Position numbers and translations under genes: made by a program. From NCBI RefSeq assembly GCF_001552175.1, contig NZ_BCQR01000084.1, forward strand, positions 1 to 49,899: a stretch of DNA of 49,899 bases, in the 5' to 3' direction. Positions 1-6,299 of the stretch are shown here, in pieces. The notes under the pieces are model-generated. The model was not told where the DNA came from. It worked only from the letters and a program-made list of their open reading frames with translations, and did not search any database. Position 1 is the stretch's first letter; each line of letters opens with the position of its first letter. This DNA comes from Actinomadura kijaniata NBRC 14229 (lineage in GTDB: Bacteria > Actinomycetota > Actinomycetes > Streptosporangiales > Streptosporangiaceae).

Positions 1-400
1 GGGCTCGGGCGGCGGCGGCTGCCCGGCGGCCAGCGCGGTCCGCGCGGCGTACCGGGCGACGGTGGCGACGGCGGCGGCCCGTTCGGCGCGGGTGGCGCCG
101 TAGTCCTCGCTGTGGCTGAACTCGGCGTCGGGCGGGGCGATCCGCGCCAGGACCGCCTCGCAGTAGCAGCCGGGCAGGCGGCAGAACGCCAGCTCCGAGT
201 GGACCGCGAGCACCGCCTCCGAGGGGACGCCGAGGCGTTCGAACTCCTCCCAGACCTGCCAGAACGGCGGCGGCATCCCCGGTCCCGACAGCCTGGCGAG
301 GAACGCCTCGCCGCCGTCCGGCGTCCGGTACCGGACGGCCATGGAGTTGCCGGGGCCGACGACCGGCTCCCCCGCCGGAGCGTGGCCGCGCTGCTGCATC
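1..400 (-). CDS. Deaminase-fold (polymorphic-toxin-type) protein, 5' part only
   Basis: The reading frame starts at an ATG at 400, preceded by a GAGGTGAGAGG-type ribosome site, and is open through the left edge, giving the first 133 residues. The visible part contains an HSELAFC stretch, then LPGCYCEAVL, and about 20 residues later FSHSEDYG. This spacing of His-Ser-Glu, a CxxxxCxC-like cluster and a Ser-hydrophobic-Asp-Tyr motif resembles the nucleic acid/nucleotide deaminase domains of actinobacterial polymorphic toxins, often linked to SUKH proteins. The His/Glu and paired Cys would be the zinc and proton-shuttle residues. Family assignment is from motif memory and the C-terminal part is outside the window, so a standalone cytidine-deaminase-like protein is also possible. 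Confidence 0.5.
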
Positions 401-530
401 CGTTCCGCCTCTCACCTCGGGTGACGTTCTCCGGAGAAGTCTGGCAGGTACCCGCGTGCCGCGCGGACCGGAGCGGGGTGTTCGCTGGGACCGGACAACC
501 CCTGCGCGGCGACTTCCGGGAGGACGACCG

Positions 531-1481
531 ATGACCGACATCACGCACCGTTTCGTGGAGTCCGCGAGCGGGCTGCGCATGCACGTGGCCGAGGCGGGCG
601 AGGGTCCGCTGGTGCTGCTGCTGCACGGCTTCCCCGAGTGCTGGTACTCCTGGCGGCACCAGCTTCGGGCGCTGGCCGAGGCCGGGTTCCACGCCGTCGC
701 GCCCGACCAGCGCGGCTACGCCCGCACCGGCGGCCCGGCGGAGGTGGACCAGTACACGCTCCTGCACCTGGCCGGGGACGCGGTCGGCCTGATCGACGCG
801 CTCGGCGAGGAACGGGCGGTGGTCGTGGGGCACGACTGGGGCGCGCCGGTCGCATGGGCGGTGGCGCAGCTGCGGCCGGACCGGGTGCGGGGCGTGGCGG
901 GCCTGTCGGTGCCGCACCGGCCGCGGTCGTCGCGGCCGCCGGTCGAGACGATGCGCGAGCTGTTCGGCGACGGCTTCTACATGGTGCACTTCCAGCAGCC
1001 GGACGTGCCCGAGGCCGAGCTCGGCCGCGCCCCGGAGGCGACGTTCCGGGGGATGCTGTACGCGGCCTCCGGCGACGCGCCCGGCTTCCTGCCGGTCGTC
1101 CCCGAGGGCGGCGGCTTCCTGGACGTCTGCCCGCAGCCGGAGGAGCTGCCCGCCTGGCTGACCGAGGAGGACATCGCGACCTACGCCGCCGAGTACGCGG
1201 ACTCGGGCTTCGCCGGGCCGGTCAACTGGTACCGCAACCTCGACCGCAACTGGGACCTCACCGCCGCCTGGCACCGCGCCCCGGTCACCCCGCCCGCCCT
1301 GTTCGTCGCCGGGGACCGCGACGTGGTGGCGGCCGGGGCCCGCGACGTCATCGACCGGATGCGCGACTTCGTGCCCGACCTGCGCGACACGGTCTGGCTT
1401 CCCGGCTGCGGCCACTGGACCCAGCAGGAACGCCCCGCCGAGGTGAACGAGGCCCTGCTGGGCTTCCTGCGCTCGCTGTGA
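531..1481 (+). CDS. Alpha/beta hydrolase, epoxide-hydrolase-like
   Basis: This 316-residue protein has the epoxide hydrolase signature. HGFPE at residues 32-36 forms the oxyanion-hole turn, the nucleophile Asp102 sits in GHDWG, the acid lies in VAGDRDVV, and His295 is in CGHWTQQERP. In this family the Asp attacks the epoxide to give an ester that water hydrolyses to a diol. No signal peptide is seen, so it should be cytoplasmic. The ATG at 531 follows GGGAGGACGACCG; an upstream in-frame start at 456 adds only low-complexity sequence and was not used. The gene abuts the convergent kinase gene with no gap. The natural substrate cannot be read from sequence, and a haloalkane dehalogenase is less likely because of the HGFPE motif. 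Confidence 0.85.
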   Translation: MTDITHRFVESASGLRMHVAEAGEGPLVLLLHGFPECWYSWRHQLRALAEAGFHAVAPDQRGYARTGGPAEVDQYTLLHLAGDAVGLIDALGEERAVVVGHDWGAPVAWAVAQLRPDRVRGVAGLSVPHRPRSSRPPVETMRELFGDGFYMVHFQQPDVPEAELGRAPEATFRGMLYAASGDAPGFLPVVPEGGGFLDVCPQPEELPAWLTEEDIATYAAEYADSGFAGPVNWYRNLDRNWDLTAAWHRAPVTPPALFVAGDRDVVAAGARDVIDRMRDFVPDLRDTVWLPGCGHWTQQERPAEVNEALLGFLRSL

Positions 1482-3104
1482 TCAGACCCGCCAGGTGACG
1501 GTGATCGGGGTCCCGCGCCGGGCCCGCTCCCCGGCGGCGGGCCGCTGCGTGTCGACCCGGCCGCCCTCGCTGGCGGTGTCGGGCAGCACCAGCCCGGCCC
1601 GCAGGGCGAGCCGACGCGCCTCGGTCTCGGTGAGCCCGACCAGGCTGGGCACGGTGACCTGCCCGTCGGAGGAGGGGGCGCCGGAGGGGGAGACGGAGCC
1701 GGACGGGGAACGGGGCGGCGGGACGGCCGCGGGACCGGTGGAGATCACCAGCAGGACGGGTGTCCCCTCGGGCACCTCGGACCCGCTGGTGGGGGTCATC
1801 GCGATGACCTGGCCCGCCGGCCGGTCCGACGTCCGTCGCCGCACGGAGTGGCCCAGGCCCTCGGACTTCAGGATCGCGACCGCGTCGCCCTCGGGGGTTC
1901 CGATGAGCTCGGGCACCCGCACCTTCGTCCGCTCCGCGGCGCCGGGGGTGGCGCCGGTTCCGGTCCCGGTGCCGTCGCGCAGGTTCAGGTAGCCGAGGTA
2001 GCCGCCTCCGCCGAGCAGGCCGATCAGGACGGCGGCCGCAAGCCCCTTGCGGGCCCGCCCGCCCGAGCGCCGTGGCAGGGGAGCCTGCGTCCTGTCGGTC
2101 GGCGGCGCGTCGTCGGGACGGGACGCGGGAACGCGCGGGGCAGTGGTCTGCGGGGCGGCCACGGTGGCCGGCGACGAGACGGGCGCGGCGGGCGAGGCGG
2201 GTGCGGCGTGGGCGCTGCCCTGTTCGAGGAGGCCCTCCTCCGGCCGGGAGGGGGCGGCGGCCCGCTCCGTGTCCGGCTCCGCCGCGGCGGGGGCGTCCTG
2301 GCCGAGCAGGTGGTGCAGCAGGCCCATGGCGGTGGGGCGCTCGGCGGGGTCCTTGGCCAGCGCCCGCGCCACCAGGTCGCGCAGCGGCCCCTCCAGCGCG
2401 CCCAGGTCCGGCTCGGCGTTCAGGATGCGGCCGATCACCGCCGGGATGCTGTCCTGGCCGAACGGCGGGGCGCCGCTGGCGGCGAAGCAGAGCGTCGCGC
2501 CCCAGGCGAAGACGTCGGCGGCGGGGCCGACCGGCGTCCCGCCGCCCATCTGCTCGGGGGCCATGTACGCCGGGGTGCCCACCACCCCGCTGGTCACCGT
2601 GGCCGCCGCGTCCAGGGCCTTGGCGATCCCGAAGTCGATCACGCGCGGGCCGTCGCCGCCCAGCAGCACGTTGTGCGGCTTGAAGTCGCGGTGGACCAGG
2701 CCCGCGCGGTGGATCGCGACCAGCGCGGTGGCGGTGCCGATCGCCAGCCGCTCCAGCGCTCCGTCGCTCAGCGGGCCGTTGTCGGCGACCGCCCGGTTCA
2801 GCGGCGTGCCCTCGACGTACTCGCTGACGATGTAGGGGCGGTCCCCGGCCATGTCGGCGTCCAGCACCTGGGCCGTGCAGAAGCGCGCGACCCGCTTGGC
2901 GGCGGCCAGCTCCTGGACGAACCGCCTGCGCCCCACCGAGTCCTGCTCGGGCTGGGTGTGCAGCAGCTTCACCGCCACCCGCCCGCCGTCGGCGTCCTCG
3001 CCCAGCAGCACCACGCCCTGGCCGCCCTGGCCGAGCCTGCCGAGCATCCGGTACGCGCCCAGCCGCTCGGGGTCCTCCGGGCGCAGGGGGGAGGGAGTCG
3101 TCAA
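1482..3104 (-). CDS. Ser/Thr protein kinase with two PASTA domains
   Basis: This is a membrane-anchored Hanks-type kinase of 540 residues. The glycine loop GRLGQGGQG is at 22-30, the ATP lysine is Lys46, the catalytic loop HRDFKPHN contains Asp140 and Asn145, and DFG starts at Asp157. One transmembrane helix spans about 354-375. Two extracellular PASTA repeats follow at about 394-456 and 482-540. PASTA domains of PknB-like kinases sense muropeptides or lipid II, but most have three or four repeats, so two is a short sensor. I chose the TTG at 3104 because AGGAG stands seven bases upstream and the longer frame adds poor sequence. The linker between kinase and membrane is Ala/Pro-rich. It is not next to cell-division genes, so it is probably an accessory kinase rather than PknB itself. 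Confidence 0.9.
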   Translation of the reverse strand: MTTPSPLRPEDPERLGAYRMLGRLGQGGQGVVLLGEDADGGRVAVKLLHTQPEQDSVGRRRFVQELAAAKRVARFCTAQVLDADMAGDRPYIVSEYVEGTPLNRAVADNGPLSDGALERLAIGTATALVAIHRAGLVHRDFKPHNVLLGGDGPRVIDFGIAKALDAAATVTSGVVGTPAYMAPEQMGGGTPVGPAADVFAWGATLCFAASGAPPFGQDSIPAVIGRILNAEPDLGALEGPLRDLVARALAKDPAERPTAMGLLHHLLGQDAPAAAEPDTERAAAPSRPEEGLLEQGSAHAAPASPAAPVSSPATVAAPQTTAPRVPASRPDDAPPTDRTQAPLPRRSGGRARKGLAAAVLIGLLGGGGYLGYLNLRDGTGTGTGATPGAAERTKVRVPELIGTPEGDAVAILKSEGLGHSVRRRTSDRPAGQVIAMTPTSGSEVPEGTPVLLVISTGPAAVPPPRSPSGSVSPSGAPSSDGQVTVPSLVGLTETEARRLALRAGLVLPDTASEGGRVDTQRPAAGERARRGTPITVTWRV

Positions 3105-3267
3105 GGATGGCTCCTGGGGGCGAGCGTGTCCCGTCCGGGGCCGGCGCCGGCCGGCCGGACGGTGCCGATCGACATCGGCGGTCCGAATTATGCCTTCCGC
3201 TGGGCCGGAACCGGAGCCACCGGGCGGACCAACGGGAATGTCGGAGGCGGGGCGTACGGTCGGCGGG

Positions 3268-3972
3268 GTGAACCGTACCGACCGGCTGTACGCACTGGTG
3301 GAGGAGTTGCGGGCCTGCGCGCCGCGCCGTCGCACCGCCCGCGAGCTGGCCGCGCGCTTCGAGGTCAGCGTCCGCACCGTCGAACGCGACATCGGCGCGC
3401 TCCAGCAGGCGGGCGTTCCCGTCTACGCCGACGTGGGCCGGGGCGGCGGGTACACGCTGGACAGGAGCCGCACCCTGCCGCCGCTGAACTTCACCCCCGC
3501 CGAGGCCGTCGCGGTCGCGATCACGCTGGGGCGGGCGGAGGGGTCGCCGTTCGCGCGCAGCGCCCGCACCGCCCTGCACAAGATCGTCACCGCGATGTCG
3601 GCCGCCGACGGCGAGGCCGCCCGCGAGCTGGCGGGCCGCATCCACTTCCTCACCGCCCCGGACGCCGCGGCCCCGGCCTCGGTCCCGGCGGTCCTGGAGG
3701 AGGCGATGGCGGCCCGCCGGGTGGTGCGCATCGGCTACGTGGACGCGGCGGGCGCCGAGACCGAGCGCGACGTGGAGCCGGTGGCGTTCACCTCCGGGGC
3801 CGGGGGCTGGTACCTGATCGGCTGGTGCCGGCTGCGCGGCAGGGCCCGCGTCTTCCGCACCGACCGCGTCCGCCGCGCCGCCCTGCTGGAGGAGGCGGTC
3901 CCCGACCGGGACTTCGACGGCTTCGGGGACCTGCCGGACTGGCTGGAGGCGCGCGCCCTGGAACTCCTCTGA
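3268..3972 (+). CDS. WYL-domain transcriptional regulator (YafY type)
   Basis: This is a 234-residue regulator with an N-terminal winged helix-turn-helix (about residues 1-60, including TARELAARFEVSVRTVERDIG) and a C-terminal WYL ligand-binding module (about 140-234, with WYLIGWCRLR). WYL proteins bind nucleotides or other small effectors. The GTG at 3268 was chosen because NRTDRLYALVEELRA is the usual family N terminus and TACGGT lies about ten bases upstream, which suggests a leaderless transcript. An ATG at 3238 is the alternative. The VOC gene follows after 77 bases that carry a nested dyad, so this regulator may control it. The effector is unknown. Confidence 0.85.
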   Translation: MNRTDRLYALVEELRACAPRRRTARELAARFEVSVRTVERDIGALQQAGVPVYADVGRGGGYTLDRSRTLPPLNFTPAEAVAVAITLGRAEGSPFARSARTALHKIVTAMSAADGEAARELAGRIHFLTAPDAAAPASVPAVLEEAMAARRVVRIGYVDAAGAETERDVEPVAFTSGAGGWYLIGWCRLRGRARVFRTDRVRRAALLEEAVPDRDFDGFGDLPDWLEARALELL

Positions 3973-3973
3973 A

Positions 3974-4004
3974 AACACCGACACAGGGTTGTCGTACAGG
4001 TGTT
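3974..4004. promoter_or_regulatory. Nested dyad upstream of the VOC gene, candidate WYL operator
   Basis: Two inverted repeats share one centre: AACACC (3974-3979) with GGTGTT (3999-4004), and CGACA (3979-3983) with TGTCG (3990-3994). The site lies in the 77-base gap between the WYL regulator and the VOC gene, where an operator would be expected. Binding by the neighbouring regulator is an inference. Confidence 0.4.
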
Positions 4005-4049
4005 CGAGTATTCCGGGGACGTCAGGAACCGACCCAAGGAGCGACACCC

Positions 4050-4430
4050 ATGAGCACTCCCGCCTTCAACTCGGTCGCGTGGTTCGAGATCGGCACCGAC
4101 CGGCCCGCCGAGGTCGAGCGTTTCTACGGCGAGCTGTTCGACTGGACCTTCCGAGTGGACGAGGGCGGGGAGCTGACCTACCACGAGGTCACCACGCCCG
4201 GCGCGGACGCCCCGAGCGGCGGCGTCTTCCCGTCCGGGGGCCGCTTCCCCGACTACGCGGTGCTCTACGTGGTGGTGAAGGACGTGGCCGCGACCGTGGC
4301 CAGGGCGGAGGAGCTGGGCGGCAAGGTGATCGTCCCGCCGACGACCGCCGGCAGCGGCCTGGTCTTCGCCCAGCTGCACGACAGCGCGGGCCACCACTTC
4401 GGCGTCTTCTCCCCGCCCCCGGTGGACTGA
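4050..4430 (+). CDS. VOC superfamily protein (glyoxalase/dioxygenase fold)
   Basis: The product is 126 residues and has the vicinal-oxygen-chelate layout: two beta-alpha-beta-beta-beta modules starting at AWFEIGTDRPAEVERFYGELFDW and at YVVVKDVAATVARAEELGG. It ends in the typical hydrophobic HFGVFSPP strand. Members include glyoxalases, bleomycin-binding proteins and dioxygenases; nothing here fixes which. Length is normal for a one-chain VOC protein that works as a dimer. The ATG at 4050 follows CCAAGGAGCGACACCC, a good ribosome site. It sits downstream of the WYL regulator and before a strong terminator, so it is probably a single-gene transcript. Confidence 0.8.
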   Translation: MSTPAFNSVAWFEIGTDRPAEVERFYGELFDWTFRVDEGGELTYHEVTTPGADAPSGGVFPSGGRFPDYAVLYVVVKDVAATVARAEELGGKVIVPPTTAGSGLVFAQLHDSAGHHFGVFSPPPVD

Positions 4431-4435
4431 CGCGC

Positions 4436-4471
4436 GGCGGCCCCTCCGGCGAACGGCCCGGAGGGGCCGCC
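4436..4471. terminator. Bidirectional terminator hairpin
   Basis: GGCGGCCCCTCCGG (4436-4449) pairs perfectly with 4458-4471 around an eight-base loop. The 14-bp GC stem lies between the convergent VOC gene and the minus-strand gene ending at 4480. There is no T-run, as is usual in actinobacteria. Confidence 0.75.
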
Positions 4472-4479
4472 GGCCGGCG

Positions 4480-4860
4480 TCAGTCCTCGCCGTAGCGTTC
4501 GTAGGCGTCGAACTCGCCGAACCCGTCCTCGATCCACCCCTCGTTCCGCCACGTCCCGGTCCCGTCGAGCGGGCCCTGATGGACGAGCACGAGATAGCTG
4601 CCCCGGTGACCGGCCAGGCGCACCCGCTCCCCGTGGCTGAACAGGAACAGGTAGGCGCTGACGTCGGGCTCCCCCGCGAAGTGCTGCATCCCCAGCACCC
4701 CTTCCCAGGCCGTCCGGAAGGCCGTCCCCGAGGGCGGCCGGCTCCGGATCCGGCAGGAGAACGCGTCGTCGGCCACGTCGAGGTCGACCACGGCCACCTC
4801 CTGGCCGAGGTACCGGCCGAGGCTCGCCACCAGCGCCGGAACGTCCGCGCCTCCGCTCAC
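4480..4860 (-). CDS. Hypothetical protein, 126 aa
   Basis: I do not recognise this family. The protein is acidic and mostly beta-strand in character (for example EVAVVDLDVADDAFSCRIRS, YLFLFSHGERVRL and GSYLVLVHQGP). It has one cysteine, no signal peptide and no membrane segment, and ends with an acidic tail EFDAYERYGED. It starts with GTG at 4860, and its first four bases (GTGA) overlap the stop of the upstream TetR gene, so the two are probably translationally coupled. It may therefore be a regulated partner of that TetR gene. High GC3 throughout supports real coding. Confidence 0.6.
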   Translation of the reverse strand: MSGGADVPALVASLGRYLGQEVAVVDLDVADDAFSCRIRSRPPSGTAFRTAWEGVLGMQHFAGEPDVSAYLFLFSHGERVRLAGHRGSYLVLVHQGPLDGTGTWRNEGWIEDGFGEFDAYERYGED

Positions 4861-5435
4861 CGGTCCGGCCCCGACGGCTGGACCAGGGCCCTCAGGGCGG
4901 GACGCAGCAGGGCCGCGACGCGGTCGGGGGACGCGTCGCGGAGGGCGGGGAGGCCGAGCAGCCGGTGACCGATGGCCGCGCCGAGGATCGTGGTCAGGGC
5001 CAGGGCGGCGCGCAGCCCGGCGTCCTCACCGGGGATCGCGGCGCCGACGCTGTCGATCTGCGTGCCGAGGGCCCGGCGCGCGTGCTCGGCGGCGTCCGGG
5101 TCGGTGAGCATCGAGCGCATCGTGGCCAGCGTCCCCTCGGGGAGGCCGCCGAGCTTCAGGCCCAGGCCGGTCAGCAGGTGCTCGACGAGCGCGTCCCCGT
5201 CCAGGCCGGCCGGGCCCGGCGGCGGCGCGGGAACGCGCGCGGCCCGGGTGAACAGCTCGCGTTTGGTCCCGAAGTACTGCATCACGAGCGCCGGGTCCAC
5301 GTTCGCCGCGGAGGCCACCGCGCGGATCGTGGTCCGGTCGAAGCCGTGTTCGGCGAACAGCGTGCGGGCGCTGTCGAGGATGCGCGCCTCGGTGGCCCGG
5401 CGGCGCTCGGCGCGGGAGGTGGGAGGGCCGGTCAC
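4857..5435 (-). CDS. TetR family transcriptional regulator
   Basis: This 192-residue repressor-type protein has the TetR_N helix-turn-helix near residues 10-60 (ARILDSARTLFAEHGFDRTTIRAVASAANV and the family signature ALVMQYFGTKRELF). An Ala/Leu-rich helical ligand domain follows. It starts with GTG at 5435. It is divergent from the NTF2-like gene at 5521, and the space between holds repeated GTT-N5-AA elements that could be its operators. The downstream hypothetical gene overlaps its stop by four bases. The ligand is unknown. Confidence 0.85.
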   Translation of the reverse strand: MTGPPTSRAERRRATEARILDSARTLFAEHGFDRTTIRAVASAANVDPALVMQYFGTKRELFTRAARVPAPPPGPAGLDGDALVEHLLTGLGLKLGGLPEGTLATMRSMLTDPDAAEHARRALGTQIDSVGAAIPGEDAGLRAALALTTILGAAIGHRLLGLPALRDASPDRVAALLRPALRALVQPSGPDR

Positions 5436-5452
5436 GGCTTCACTCTACAGGC

Positions 5453-5509
5453 GTTGACCGAACGGGGAGGGGCGGCGTACGGTCGTTCGGTCAACAACCG
5501 TTGAGCGAA
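5453..5509. promoter_or_regulatory. Candidate TetR operators between tetR and the NTF2-like gene
   Basis: GTTGACCGAACG (5453-5464) is repeated exactly as its inverse at 5484-5495. Each copy holds the small dyad GTT-N5-AAC. A weaker third copy, GTT-N5-AAG, starts at 5500 and overlaps the ribosome site of the downstream gene. TACGGT at 5478-5483 could be the -10 of the rightward promoter, so bound repressor would block it. The DNA pattern is direct; the protein assignment is inferred from the divergent layout. Confidence 0.45.
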
Positions 5510-5520
5510 GGAGTGCGCCG

Positions 5521-5970
5521 ATGCCACGGCCGCCCGCCGCCCGCACCCCGCGCGAGGTGCTGGCCCGCTTCCACCAGGCCATGCGCGACAAGTCCGCCGA
5601 CGACCTGGCGGACCTGTACGCCGAGGACGGGGTGCACGAGTTCCCGTTCGCCTTCCCCGGCTTCCCGGAGCGCTACGAGGGGCGCGAGCGGGTACGTGAG
5701 GGCTACCGGGCGACCTGGGGATCCTCGCCGGTCCGGGTGCGGGAGGTCCGGAGCGTCGCGGTACACGAGGACCCCGGCGCGGGAACGCTCGTCGCCGAGC
5801 ACGTCGTGGTCGCGGAGACGCCGGGCGCGGACGGGACGTTCACCATCCCCGGCCTGCTCGTGCTGCACGTACGGGACGGGCGACTGGTCCGGGTCCGCGA
5901 CTACATGGACGGCCTGGGCGTCGCCCGCGCCCGCGGCCTCCTCCACGAGGACGCCACGACGCCGAACTGA
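5521..5970 (+). CDS. NTF2-like / SnoaL-like protein
   Basis: This 149-residue protein has the cone-shaped NTF2 fold pattern: an N-terminal helix pair (REVLARFHQAMRDKSADDLADLYAEDGVHEFPF), then antiparallel strands ending with GLLVLHVRDGRLVRVRDYMD. SnoaL-like members act as small-molecule isomerases, cyclases or binding proteins. The YAEDGVHEFPF and VRDYMDG positions correspond to the pocket. The start at 5521 follows GAAGGAG. It is divergent from, and probably controlled by, the adjacent TetR gene. A detoxification role would fit, but the substrate is unknown. Confidence 0.75.
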   Translation: MPRPPAARTPREVLARFHQAMRDKSADDLADLYAEDGVHEFPFAFPGFPERYEGRERVREGYRATWGSSPVRVREVRSVAVHEDPGAGTLVAEHVVVAETPGADGTFTIPGLLVLHVRDGRLVRVRDYMDGLGVARARGLLHEDATTPN

Positions 5971-6223
5971 CCCATCGCGGCAGCGAGCCGCCACGCTCCG
6001 GCACACGCCGTGGCAGCGGGTCAACGCGTCGTTGGAAGGCCGGATGCTCCTTGCGGGTGCGCGTTGTCGCGCTCCGACGCAGAGACGCTGTGATGGCGGG
6101 CCGACGCGTTGGCGGTAGGCCGGTGCTCGTCGCGGCGGGTCAGCGCGTTCCCGCGAGGTCGAACGCCCGTCGTGGCTGTGTCCCGTGCCGTCATCGGTGG
6201 GATTCGGAGCGGTCCCGGAACGT
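5971..6223. other. Intergenic stretch with a degenerate tandem repeat
   Basis: No convincing gene is seen here. Bases 6016-6070 and 6096-6154 are related units, both with GCGGG, then ACGCGT, AGGCCGG and GCTC in the same order with small indels, and a third partial unit begins near 6135. It looks like a decayed repeat with no detectable coding constraint. Confidence 0.4.
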
Positions 6224-6289
6224 CGAAGGGCGCCCCTCCGGGGAGGGGCGCCCTTCGCGGGGATCACGGCCTACACCTCCGTGATCCCC
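6224..6289. terminator. Two tandem hairpins after aceE
   Basis: A near-perfect palindrome at 6224-6257 has 16-base arms (CGAAGGGCGCCCCTCC and its inverse). It is followed two bases later by an 11-bp stem, 6259-6269 with 6279-6289, around a nine-base loop. Both lie just beyond the aceE stop at 6300, so they should end the aceE transcript. Confidence 0.75.
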
Positions 6290-6299
6290 GTGGGGAACG

